A DNA stretch of 64,000 nt, from positions 32,961,719 to 33,025,718 of the forward strand of contig OX243811.1 in assembly GCA_945859605.1 (NCBI GenBank), written 5' to 3'. Below are positions 50,155 to 61,729 of the stretch, piece after piece. The position numbers and the translations under genes were made by a program. This DNA is from Lumbricus rubellus (lineage: Eukaryota; Annelida; Clitellata; Crassiclitellata; Lumbricidae). Under the pieces are notes generated by a model, which was not told the DNA's origin, made no database searches, and saw nothing but the letters and a program-made list of their open reading frames with translations. Position 1 is the first letter of the stretch; every line of letters starts with the position of its first letter.

Positions 50155-51057
50155 TATTCAATGATTTATTAACGTCAGATTTAATTTATTTTAATTAAAC
50201 AATTCAACTGAGTATAATGTACAAGCGTTGCTGACAATTAACATCTGTGATCGGGCCTAGATATTGTTCTTCAATAGCTATGCAATATGTCTTTAAAGTC
50301 AGCAGAATCTCCGTAAATAATCAACAGGCGTGCACAACCTTAATTCTAGTAATCGCGTTTTATAATTAACAGTCAGGTATAATGAATCACAATTCAGACG
50401 GTAGCTTTCAACCGTTATTCAATATCGACTTAGGTTTCAATTCTTATTATCAGTGAACATTTATTTCTAATTAATTAACTACACTTGGTTTCGGATTCTG
50501 TTATGGAGCAATTAGATTAGTTAATACTTTCCTGGAAATTTCCGTGCAATTTGGCCAACACTCGCATTCAAATATGAAAAGAAGATCGGAAGATTTCTTG
50601 TCCGAATATTGGAATATATGACAATAAAGTTTCACACAGAATCGGCTGCAAACTGTCCCAAAACCAGTCGCTTAGTCAACGGTATATTCTTTTTCATGAA
50701 ATCAGGCAATCAGCCACACATTCAGCATTTTTAGACCCAGAATATACAGAATTTCTTGTCTACACGAGCCGACCTCTCACTCCGATGAAAACTTCCAGTC
50801 GACTCCGCATTTCGGCGTTGGAAGCGGTCACGTGATCTGGATCAACCAATCAGCGACTTACACGTCGGCAGAATCTAAAAATAGAGTGTCGCATTGCGAC
50901 ACTTTCTGTTGCAGCGAAGTACTGCACCGAAGGTCAGATCTAAAAGCGGCTAAAACCGAAGGCCGGTCGCAAATTTGGCAAGGCCGCAAATTAATAAGTG
51001 AGTACGCCGAGCGGCCTAAAAGGAGGTTAAATTGTAGCGGCCTCATAGGACGTTACA
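49459..51057 (-). mobile_element. Gypsy 3' LTR (inferred, 1,599 bp)
   Basis: On the minus strand it starts TGTAACGTCC and ends GGCCGTTACA, so the ends are inverted over 7 bp (TGTAACG/CGTTACA) as expected for an LTR. It is directly preceded by a purine tract AAGTGGGGGGGTG (51058-51070). The 5' LTR is not in the window (assembly gap), so the boundary cannot be checked against a partner. Confidence 0.6.
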
Positions 51058-51070
51058 CACCCCCCCACTT
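51058..51070 (-). promoter_or_regulatory. Polypurine tract
   Basis: AAGTGGGGGGGTG immediately before the LTR start, the expected primer for plus-strand DNA synthesis. Confidence 0.65.
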
Positions 51071-52236
51071 AATCCAATTTTCCACCTTAATGGAAAATTT
51101 CCAGAACAGGGTCCGAAACCAAACAATATAAACAGGCAACCTTAACTAATTTACTACGTAAGAACAATATCCTCAACTGATATAAATTGTACCGACAACC
51201 CCGGTACGCTTAGGTGAAAAAGGGTTCATGCCCAAAATAAATCAAGTTTAGTACCGACAGCCCCGGTACGCTTAGGTGAAAAAGGGTTCATGCCCTAAAA
51301 AAAAATTACCAAGTCTAAACTTATAACCATCACGAAACTGACATCAGCAATTTAAGGTTATCACAAAGAATCTCTGTGCCGAAACAAATTTACAGTTAAC
51401 ACAAATTATAATCATCATTCCTAATCCTTCAATTGCTCGGAGCCACTTACTAGGATACTTAAATGTCTTCCAAACACAATATTCCCTGCTCCGGCACCAA
51501 ACCTTACAATACTATTATATTAACAAATCAGCACATTAGATTCCAATTTAACAGGTTACCATTAACTATGGACCAAATATACGTTACACCATAAAAGAAG
51601 ACTGTATTGCTTTTAATTCTATCTTCACCGATAACCAAAGAGATTTCTGGGAAAACTCTGTTCCTTAGCTCAACATACAATCGCTATCAGCGATGGGCAG
51701 TCAACACTTCATTACCCACCTTACACGTTACACTAGGGCTGAACTATTAAGCAAAGGCTTTACTGCTTAGTGAAGCATACCCAAGCCACACTAGGACGGA
51801 TTTCTCCCTGACTTATGCAAAAGACTTTCTACGCCCACCTTACAGGACGGAATATAATAGAATAGACCCGTAACGCTGTCTGGACAATTACAACCCACTA
51901 TTCTACATCCGAACCCTGTCTTCACTAACCGTATAGAATTCAAAATAGCCAATAATCTCATCATAGATTATACGATTAATCATGGTTATGCAATTACACA
52001 TCTTCTATACTACAAACAAGCACAGCATTCTTGCCCTTCTTCGTGGCAACAAAGAAAACAATGCAAATAGAACAACAAGTAAACAATTCTTACCTACCCC
52101 CATGATCTAACCTAGATCAAGTCTAGAAACAAAATTCATATGTATTTTCATCCAAAGGAACTAAAACCAGGCTTCTCGCCAAAGCCTAAACCTATCGCCA
52201 TTATGCGATATTATCTTACACTACATACATGTAACG
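51071..52236 (-). other. Gypsy internal 3' untranslated region
   Basis: No ORF. Contains a tandem duplication of about 66 bp at 51185-51300 whose units hold a hairpin GTACCGACAACCCCGGTAC and AGGTGAAAAAGGGTTCATGC. Confidence 0.65.
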
Positions 52237-55200
52237 TTACCTATATCTTACAGGGCGAACAATGTTCCTGCGAGGTCTCGCAACAGACATTAATTCCTCA
52301 TCTTCAGGATTATTCAATCCATTCAGGGTCTCCAAGTCTAAAGGACCTGCCGGATCTAGGTCTTCTGTCTCATTCCACCCTCCTGGAGGGTCTCCCACAA
52401 ACAATTTAAGTTTGTCAATGTAAACCAATTTGGCTTGCGAGCGTGCGGATTTCTGAATCTTAAAAAGGACCGGGCTCAGCTGTTCAATTACCTTATAGGG
52501 TCCAGTGTAAAGTTTATTCCACTTATCCTTAATCCCAGGGCGTCTCCGTGGATAGAAGTACCAAACCCATGACCCTATGGGAAACCTAGCGGGCTTCACT
52601 CTCATATCATACCGGAAATTTCTGTTAGTGACATGGCGCTGCATAAATCTTCGAGCAATTTCAAAGTTATTTTGCACATTCTCAATTTGATTCACAACAA
52701 AATCATCGGTACTAGACAAAGCATTTGCAACTTGGACATCTCCTAAAACTAAATCGATCGGCATGCACAACTCTCTTGACAGGAACAGCCGGTTAGGTGT
52801 GAATCCGGTGCTTTCACTTTCACTTGCTCGATAGGCGGCGAGGACGTAGGGAAGATGCACATCCCAGTCGCGCTGGTTCTGGGCTACCACCTTCCCGAGT
52901 AGGGTGTTCAAGGTTCTGTGGAACCTCTCCACGGCTCCATTGGTACTTGGCTTGTACGGCGTGGTCCTCATCTTGTCGATCTGGAGGTGACGACACATCT
53001 CCTTGAACAGGTTCGCCTCGAAGCAGGGGCCTTGGTCTGTTAAGATTTGTCGCGGGCAACCGAACCGACAGAAGACTTCCTCGACTAGGACTCGTGCCAC
53101 GGTCGTCGCCTCCTGGTTGCGGATCGGATAGGCTTCCGCCCAGCGGGTGAAGTGGTCCACGGCAGTGAGGATATACCGGTATCCTTTACTGGAGGTGGGA
53201 TGCGGTCCAGTGATGTCTACCCCCAAACACTCCATCGGGGCTCCCACGGACATCGGTTGGAGACGACCCTGTCTGGGCGTCTTTCCGCGGTGGTACTGGG
53301 CGCACGGGACACACCGCCGAAGTGCCATTCGTACATCCTCTCTCCACCCCGGCCAGTAAGCTCTCTTTTGGAGCTGAGCGAGGGTACGTCTGATACCCAT
53401 GTGCCCTCCAGTAATTCCTTCATGAGCGAGCCGTATTAACGAAGATCGTCGACTACGCGGGGGAATCAGTTGTCGGGTCGCAACTTGCCCATCATCTGCG
53501 TGGAGCCAGTTCCGGGTGAGCAGTTCCCTGTGGAGTTCCAGCTGCGGCCATTGGGCTACCAAGTTCTTTACAGTTCCGCTTTGACTCCGCAATTCGTCGT
53601 AAGAGGGAGGATCATCAGAGCTGAGCTTCTTTTGGATAACCCAGCCCAGCTCGCGGTCGGCTCGTTGTTCATCTCGAATGGTTGTTCGGTCCCAATCGGT
53701 CGGTAGATCCACCGTTCCCCCACGGAGGCCCGTCGTTTCACGGATGACTTGCACTTGTTGCGGCATGCGCGACAGGGCGTCCGCGTTCTGGTGAGCAGTT
53801 CCGGCTCGATGCTGGATATCGAACTCGAATTCTTCCGTTATGGCCAGCCATCTGGCCTGTTGTCCGATAGGAAGCGGCGTCCTCCTCAGCCATTGCAAGG
53901 CGGAGTGATCGGTGCGCAGTAAGAATCGACGCCCCAGCAGATACTGTCGATAGGTCTTTAGAAAGTAGACGATGGCCAGAAGTTCTCGCTTCGTAACGTC
54001 GTAGTTCTGCTCCGCCGTGGAACAGAGTCGGCTACCGTAGCAAACTACGCGTTCATGCCCGTCTTGGATTTGTGAAAGGACTGCTCCTATGGCCTCGCCA
54101 GATGCGTCCGTATCAAGAATGTACAACCCATCATCGTTGGGTAAAGCCAAGATGGGTGATTCAGTCAGGAGTCGCTTCAGGTGAGAGAAGGCAGCTTCGC
54201 ACTCGGTGGACCATTGAAAGCGAAACCCTTTTTTGGTCAGCGCATGCAGCGGTCTGGCGATTTTGGCGAAGTTCGGCACGAATTTTCTGTAGTAAGAACA
54301 CAATCCAATGAAGGCGCGGACGTCTCGCAGCTTCTTAGGAGTTGGCCACTCCTTAACCGCTACAGTTTTCTCCGGATCGGTCATAATGCCATCCTCACTT
54401 ACGACATGACCCAAGAATAACACTCGCCGTTGTAGCAGGTGACATTTCGAAGGCTTCAATTTCAACCCGACAGCTGCCAACCGTTCCAACACTTGCGTTA
54501 ACCGTTCCAAGTGAGTCTCAAGATCTTCGGCAAAGACAATGATGTCGTCTAGGTAAATTAGACATACCTCGAAATTCAGTCCAGCCATGACAAGGTTCAT
54601 CATTCTCGAAAACGTGGCCGGCGAGTTGCAGAGACCGAAGGGTAGCACCTTAAACTGAAAACTTCCTCTTCTAGTGATGAAAGCTGTCTTCGGGCGATCC
54701 TTTGGATGAACTGCAACCTGGTGGTACCCTGCACGAAGGTCAAAAGTGCTGAACCATTTGGCTCCGGCTAGGGTATCCAAACTCTCGCTAATCAGAGGTA
54801 GAGGATAGGCGTCCTTCCGGGTTTTAGTGTTCACCGCTCGATAGTCCACACAAAATCTTGGGGTACCATCTCGTTTTTTCACCATCACCACATTACTTGC
54901 CCAGGCTGAGGCTGACGGTTCTATCAGCTTTTGTTGCAACATATTGTTCACTTGTTCATCAATGACTGGCAATAGCGTTAGCGGCTGGCGACGTAGTGGT
55001 TGTCGAACAGGGCTTTCGTTTCCAGTTTCTATTTCGTGTTGGATTACATCGGTGAAGCCCAAATCCCATTCATTCATTGAAAAGGCTTTCTGATTTGCGG
55101 TGATGATTTGCCGAAGACGTTCCTGTACTTCTTCCGGTACATCGGCGGCAATGTCTCTCCACAAAGGAGAAAGGATCGCCGCGATTTCCGCATCGGTTGA

Positions 55201-56000
55201 TTTCGGCAACGTTTCATTAACAGCTGCGCACCCGGCCGCAGATCTCAAGAGTTTTTCTTCCCCCATTACCGTAACCGGTTCGGCGGTACATTGAACTCCT
55301 TTCTTTAGCCAGAGTTGTTGGTCGGTGGGATTCATCACCCGAAGCGGCAGATCGAAGGTCCGGTTAGGGAGCAATGTTCCGGCTAGAACGAGTCCGGAGT
55401 CTAACACTTTCGGATTTACAGCCCAGGAATCGGTCATTGCTTTCAAGTTCGGAAGGAGCGCATGGCTTTCAACATCCATCTCACTTTTTGCCACTACGAG
55501 TGTGTCATGAGAAATCACTATCTTACGACATAGCCCGGCACGAGGTTTGGAGTGTACTTCGAATCTGTAGCCTCCCACCAGGATCCAGTTGCGACCGATA
55601 TGCCAGAGTACATTTTCGTGTTTCATCCACGAAAGTCCAAGGATCAGTTCAGATACCTGTTCTGTGACTAAACAGGGAATCCTGAATTCGTGATCGTCGA
55701 TTTGCAGTTTCAGTATTGTCTCTCCCACAACGCGAATAGCAGACCCGTTAGCAGCTAACAAGGACTGTTCAGAATTCTGCACATCTTTAGGATCTACTAG
55801 CGAAGCAGGACATAATGTCATTTCGCAGCCAGAGTCGAGCAAGGCTAGAAGAGATCTGCCATTCAGTTTCACAGAGAGGTAGGCATCATTTCTACCTTGG
55901 ACGTGTCTGACATTACCTTCAGGATTCCCGGCGGTTTCTTCGAATTCTTCATCCGCTGGCGACCTCTGGGGACGTTCTGGACAAACGCGAGCCAAATGTC
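52237..56000 (-). CDS. Ty3/gypsy gag-pol polyprotein, 5' part lost in assembly gap
   Basis: One open frame of about 1,250 known codons reads into the N gap. In order: the end of a CCHC zinc knuckle (HLARVC), aspartic protease (LLALLDSGCEMTLCP), reverse transcriptase (FCVDYRAVN, FGLCNSPATF, YLDDIIVF), RNase H (LDTDASGEAIGAVLS), integrase zinc finger (HEGITGGHMG..CVPC), catalytic core (VDITGP, LTDQGPCF, ERFHRTL) and a C-terminal GPY/F-type module (YTGPYKVIEQL). Order protease-RT-RNase H-integrase identifies Ty3/gypsy. No stop or frameshift is seen, so the copy may be young. Host-adjacent parts on the 5' side are missing. Confidence 0.95.
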
Positions 56001-56200
56001 NNNNNNNNNNNNNNNNNNNNNNNNNNNNNNNNNNNNNNNNNNNNNNNNNNNNNNNNNNNNNNNNNNNNNNNNNNNNNNNNNNNNNNNNNNNNNNNNNNNN
56101 NNNNNNNNNNNNNNNNNNNNNNNNNNNNNNNNNNNNNNNNNNNNNNNNNNNNNNNNNNNNNNNNNNNNNNNNNNNNNNNNNNNNNNNNNNNNNNNNNNNN
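56001..56200. other. Assembly gap (200 N)
   Basis: Unknown sequence. The retrotransposon gag, 5' LTR and left target duplication should lie here, so the real gap is probably several kilobases. ORFs drawn through the N run are artificial. Confidence 0.97.
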
Positions 56201-57060
56201 AAATATATATGCAATACAGTTCGATGATTTGAACGGGAAGCTTTGTAGTAAAACGCAACGAGTGGACCCGAATGAGAGTGCCCTATTTATATTAGAAAGA
56301 TAATAGACGCATACATGTAGGCCTACTTCACATACATACACAGACAGATGGATACACTATAATAGGGGAGATGACCAGCACACACATAGACAGTAGACAC
56401 GCTTAGGCACACACCCAAACACACATAGACACACACAGGCACACATAGACACATACAGACATACACAGGCACACACAGGCACACATAAACATACACAGAC
56501 ACACATAGACATACACACAGCGACACAGGCATGCATAGACATGCACAGGCATACAGGCGCATGCGACCCTATAATGTGTCCACCGTCTATCTTACTCTAA
56601 GCCTCGAGTCCTTGTGCAGCCATGGCGCACTTTGTATACACTGTGCAGAAATCTTGAACCAAATTGCTGTCCCGACTGTGACTTGAACCCAACGTAGGTC
56701 TACTCCTCTTAGACACCGCTATATTATTATGCAACAGCATGCTAACCTAATCACTATTATAATACGCTATCGTGTATCACGGTGTATGGATGAATTGGCA
56801 GAGGAATATATAATCAGCGGGAAAGCATTCGACGACTCAACAACTTATGGCAAATAGTGGACGCTTGCCTAACTGTTAAATAAACCACACACCTGACGGA
56901 TGTTATATCAAAGTCCCCCAAATCCGCCATATTAGTTAGAAAATGGCGGCTTAAATGCGGATTTTCGATTTGTAGGCTATTTATATTTACGTGTAGCTTA
57001 TACCCACATTCACACAAACACACACACACAAATAATTATACTCGAATAATTATGCATAGG
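56201..57060. other. Non-coding stretch with (CACAYA)n
   Basis: CA-rich hexa/tetranucleotide repeat at about 56385-56560. No gene supported, and no trace of the gypsy LTR right of the gap. Confidence 0.6.
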
Positions 57061-57072
57061 CTTATAAATATT

Positions 57073-57192
57073 ATGTGCGCGCGTGATTGTGTGCGCGTGA
57101 TTGTGTGCGCGTGTGCGTGCTTGTGTGTATGTGTGTGCATGTGTGCGTGTGTGCGTGCGTGTGTGCGTGTGTGCGTGTGTGTGTGTGTGTAT
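57073..57192. repeat. (GTGTGC)n / (GT)n microsatellite
   Basis: Alternating GT-rich tract. Confidence 0.9.
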
Positions 57193-57960
57193 AAGCTTAC
57201 ATAACGAACGATCTTTTAGATTCTATCTAATGCATGTGGTCATGTGTGTATACTATACGTTCGTGTGTGAATATTGCGTTGTACGGTTGTATATGATAAG
57301 TCTATAACAATACATTGAGTATACGCCTTTAGTGTATGCCATATGCTATATAGGATGGTTCTATAGAGTTTATGCATTTGCAAGAGATGACATCAGATCT
57401 ATCTATTTCTCCGACCATCCCCTCCCCCATTCTCCGAATTGCCCGCTCGGGTCGCCGTAATAAAAGAGTCGGACTCTGGAATAGGGCGGGGGTGTCTGGT
57501 GTCTGTCTTGTGGATGGGTGGATGGGTGGATGGGATGGGTGGATAGGCGGCTGGATGGATGGTCTACTAGAAACGTTGCTTCCTGAAGAGTCTTAGTCTA
57601 AGAGAGACTTGACCTGCAGGCAATGTCAGTGAGACAACGAGTGTCCTCCGAATTGCAAGTTATGTGGTTTCGACCGACCGCACTCTCCTCCTCCTCGATC
57701 CCTAATTCCCTAATAGCCGTTTTACGACCACTGCATGCACAGCACAGCACAGCACAGACAAATAACTATATAGGAAATGAATGTCTACGAATATGGCCGT
57801 GAATGCCCGTCCCTCTGCCCGTCCAAGTACGTCTCTACGGTTGTTCACCTGTCTCTGCCTTCAATCTACATTTATCTCCAATGCAAGTGAATATCATTTG
57901 TCAATCTTAAGATTCTTTATGCATCACATCTATTTGTAATTGTCTTAAGTTCCAAACTTA
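57193..57960. other. Non-coding stretch
   Basis: GGATGG-type repeat at about 57510-57560. No gene supported. Confidence 0.55.
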
Positions 57961-58027
57961 TATTGTCTATATACCCTTCATGCCCCCTATGCCCGTCTTT
58001 GTCTATATTTATATCTATCCGTCTGAT

Positions 58028-58109
58028 TGTCTCTCGCTCTCTTTCTCTCTGTCTGTCTCTCTCTGTCTCTCTCTGTCTCTCTCTGTCTCTCTGTCTCTCT
58101 GTCTCTCTG

Positions 58110-58189
<80 letters not shown>

Positions 58190-58200
58190 TTTATCTCTCT
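58028..58200. repeat. (CTCTGT)n/(CT)n microsatellite
   Basis: CT-rich tract grading to pure CT. It yields overlapping Ser/Leu/Cys false ORFs. Confidence 0.93.
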
Positions 58201-58295
58201 CTCACTTTGCGTCTCTATGTGCGTCTCTATGTCTGTGTGTCTTTCTTCGTCGGTGCTTGTCGTCTTTTGTGCCTGTCAGTTCGTTCGTCTCTGCA

Positions 58296-58299
<4 letters not shown>

Positions 58300-58332
<33 letters not shown>
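58300..58332. repeat. (TA)n microsatellite
   Basis: The following mariner-like element is inserted at the end of this TA run. Confidence 0.85.
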
Positions 58333-58335
<3 letters not shown>

Positions 58336-59504
58336 GGTGCGCCAAAACAAAATAACCCCCCTAAGATTTTTGCCAATATCTTGACCAAAAGTGAGAATTT
58401 TGAAATGAAATTTTACAGTCTTAAAGACAATTCATATTTACACATGATGGCCAGATTTCATTAAAATATTTCAAACACAACAAAAGTTACACCACTTTTA
58501 GTGAGGTTACCCACCGTTTTTTGACGATTCAAAAACGCGACGCAACAAAAAGTAACAAAAAACCAATCTAATTATTTTGGACAATATCTTAGCCAAAAGT
58601 ACGCATATCAAAATGAAATTTTACAGGCTTAAAGACAATTCATATCTGCACATGATGGTCAGATTTCATCAAAATATTTCAAACAGAACAAAAGTTATAC
58701 CACTTTTATGGAGACCACCCACCGTTTTTTGACGATTCAAAGGCGAAACGCAGCAAAAAAGGTTTTTAAAAATACGATTTTTTCTCATCTCAAATAATAT
58801 TGTTATCAAAAAGCCTTAATGTTGCCAGATAATCATTATTAGTACTATTTAAAAAAGAAACAGGGTACCAGCGTAGCTGCGCGTCACTGAGAAGTCACTT
58901 AGCAAGATGACAATCAAATTGGTAAATAAGGAATCTGTCAGATTAATCAACAGGTTCATCAAGACCTTTGCACAGAGACTCAAAAGAAGTGTTGGCACTG
59001 GTGGTGGGCTCATTGAACACAAGTTGGGAAGCACTACCAAGTTCATTTGACAACAGTTATTTGATAGGAGACTTAATAAAATTTGTTTTTGTTACTTTTG
59101 TTGCGTTTCGCCTTTGAATCGTCAAAAAACGGTGGGTGGTCTCACTAAAAGTGGCATAACTTTTGTTCTGTGTGAAATATTGTGATGAAATCTGGCCACC
59201 ATGTGTAGATATGAATTGTCTATAAGACTGTGAAATTTAATTTGAAAATGTTTACTTTTGGCCAAGATATTGACCAAAAACCTTCAAAAAATTGCGTTTC
59301 GTTTTTGAAACGTAAAAAAACGGGGGTTACCTCCCTAAAAGTGGCATAACTTTTGTTCCGTTTGAAATATTTTAATGAAATCTGGCCATCATATGTAAAT
59401 ATGAATTGTCTATAAGCCTGTAAAATTTCATTTGAAAATGTTTACTTTTGGCCAAGATATTGGCAAAAAACCTAGGGGGGGGGTATTTTTTTTGGCGCAC
59501 CCTG
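58333..59504. mobile_element. Mariner-like element with doubled arms
   Basis: 1,172 bp between TA dinucleotides. The ends CAGGGTGCGCCAAAA are inverted. Each arm holds two tandem versions of a repeat of about 170-190 bp (..ATGAAATTTTACAG..AAAGTTA.ACCACTTTTA..CCACCGTTTTTTGACG), so the arms total about 400 bp each. A small transposase remnant lies between. Confidence 0.87.
58905..59050 (+). pseudogene. Mariner transposase C-terminal remnant
   Basis: The plus strand reads LVNKESVRLINRFIKTF then QRLKRSVGTGGGLIEHKL, matching the helical C-terminus and the Gly-Gly-x-Ile-Glu-His end of mariner-type transposases. Only about 45 codons remain, between the doubled arms of the element, so it is a deletion derivative that depends on an enzyme encoded elsewhere. 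Confidence 0.7.
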
Positions 59505-59769
59505 TATATAACTCTATCTGCTTTCTCCTAAATATATATTTATTTATTTAGGAAGCACACCTTAGAGAGGTTCTTAAAAGGAAAGGCGTGTTATATATAT
59601 AGTTCTACACTATCAGATAGATAGGCTATCTATCGCCTCATCTATCTTTACACGAACAATAAAATCTAGAGGCACAGATGATGAATGCAGATATATATAT
59701 ATATAGACACCTATATAATATAATATATATTATGACAAATCAAATAAGTATACACGAGGTTCAAATGAC

Positions 59770-59929
59770 GTTTCACGCATAGGTGCAACCACGTCCTAAA
59801 AGTTGGGGGACCATAATGAGTCACGTCCTAAAAGTTGGGGGAGCATAATGATAAAGTTAGGGGACCACTCAAAAGTTGGGGGGACGCGTCCCGTGGGTCC
59901 CATAGGGTGGTTGCGCCTATGGTTTCACG
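59770..59929. mobile_element. Short hAT-type MITE
   Basis: The element occupies 59778-59921 (144 bp). Ends CATAGGTGCAACCA and TGGTTGCGCCTATG, with duplication GTTTCACG at 59770-59777 and 59922-59929. The interior has repeated AAAAGTTGGGGGACC. Confidence 0.9.
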
Positions 59930-61095
59930 TTTGAGTGATATGTAGCCTAGCCTAAATATATGTATAAAATTATTATTAATTAAAGAGGAAAAGAGCAAGG
60001 TACGTTGGACGTGCAGAAGTAGGCCTACCCCTCCTTTGATTCGTTTCGTTGGCATTAAAGCTCTTCATCCGACAATGTAGACATTGTAGACGATCAGTAT
60101 TTTGACCATCTCTGTCAAATCCCATCCTGTATATATACACACACAGCTGCTGCTACTGATGCTAACATGCATCAGTAGTTATGTGAGTGCCGGTTCTGGC
60201 ACAGCCACGCAGAGCACCCACACTGACCAATGTGTTGCCCTCTCATAACTAATTACCTCATTTCGTTTCTTCTCAGGAATCGTTATCGCTGTCCATCTTT
60301 CCTTCACCGTATATTCTATTCTCCTCTTTGTGCGAACGAACGTCTCTCGCTTCGGTATACAATCGCGTTCTTATGTGTACACAATTATCTCTATGTCCCT
60401 TTCATCCTCCGTCCAATTGTCGCTCTCTCTGTCTTTTTCGCTTTGATCTGTCTTATTCCTTATCCATCTGGCCCCATAAAGAGACTAATGGCGTGACCAG
60501 GAAACAATCTTTAGTTGCTTCTATTCTTGGGAATTTTCATCATTCACATGGTCTCTGAGTACACAGGATCAGTGTTGACCTGGTTTAGCAGCAATTGCTG
60601 ATTTATTACTCCCCCCACGCACTTATATGCACCCATTTCCTAAATATATGGCTCGCTGTTTGTCTGTATTTCCTTTCTTCGTCTTATGTCCATATTTGCA
60701 TTTCTGGTTCTGTGGAGCATATTTAATATGTAGGTCTAAGAGTGCATATTAACGTCCATAATTTGAAAGCTTTTTTGTTCGAGGTGATGAAATGCGTCAG
60801 ACGCTTTTGGCAGTGTTAAACTGAGCGAATGCGGCTCCTCATCTTCCTAGTATAATGACATCCATCTTTCACTCTCTTCTTCTTCCATACACCAGCAATT
60901 CGCTGAAAGCATTAACGACGCTAAGCTGCCGTCCTCTCATATATATATATTGGACATGTTTTGTCCTATATATATATGTATATATATATGTATATATATA
61001 TATAGATTGAGGACATGTGATGTCCTGTCACGAAGCTTAGCGTAATAGCTCCATTAATTCGTACCTGGATCTAAAAGCATAACTTACGGTCGGCT
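59930..61095. other. Non-coding stretch
   Basis: No supported gene. TA-rich palindromes at about 60940-61015 include GGACATGTTTTGTCC-like inverted pieces. Confidence 0.55.
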
Positions 61096-61156
61096 CCAAT
61101 GACGAACACAATTGCATATGAATATTCATAGATTATTTAGATATATATATTATATT

Positions 61157-61187
<31 letters not shown>

Positions 61188-61372
61188 ATTATTTGTGTAT
61201 ATTATTTATATATATAATTATCCAATGACGAACACAATTGCATGTAAATATTCATAGATTATTTAGATATATAATTATATATATATATTTATATATTATT
61301 TATATATAAATTATATATATATTTATCCAATGACGAACACGATTGCATATAAATATTCATAGATTATTACTC
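61096..61372. repeat. Three AT-rich tandem units
   Basis: TCCAATGACGAACACAATTG followed by CATATGAATATTCATAGATTATT recurs at about 61097, 61222 and 61325, separated by TA-rich DNA. Confidence 0.85.
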
Positions 61373-61659
61373 TTCCATTTATTAAACGCCACGATCTATT
61401 GGCTGAGCATATAAATCGGTGACACCTATATGATGAGCAATTGGGAGTGAAGGGCCTGCAGCTAGAGATCCCTGCAATGTCTTTGCACTGCGTGTAGGTT
61501 AATGGCGCGAATGTTAAACCCGTTGAAGTGCCGACGTCTCCTGTCTCCTGCCCCACCCATCACCCGGTCCTACCCATGGTGCACCCCGGTCTATCTGATA
61601 TGTACGAAGTCGCTCATATCGATCGCCTTTGAGTCATCTGTATTGAGTATTGAGCCACA

Positions 61660-61727
61660 TGTCATGTCATATCATGTCATGTCATGTCCTGTCATATCAT
61701 GTCATGTCATGTCCTGTCATGTCATCC
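61660..61727. repeat. (ATGTC)n pentanucleotide repeat
   Basis: CATGTCATGTC with ATATC and CCTGTC variants, about 13 units. Confidence 0.9.
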
Positions 61728-61729
61728 GG

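Noticed and set aside
52820..53439. ORFs on both strands within the gypsy polyprotein
   Set aside because: Out-of-frame shadows of the intact pol frame.
55869..56341. ORFs crossing the N run
   Set aside because: Unknown bases were translated as X; no real reading frame is shown.
57963..58464. Overlapping 130-145 residue ORFs
   Set aside because: CT-rich microsatellite and TA run; the tail runs into the mariner end.
61323..61556. 77-residue Cys-containing ORF
   Set aside because: No homologue recognised, no splice sites of note, and it overlaps a tandem repeat.
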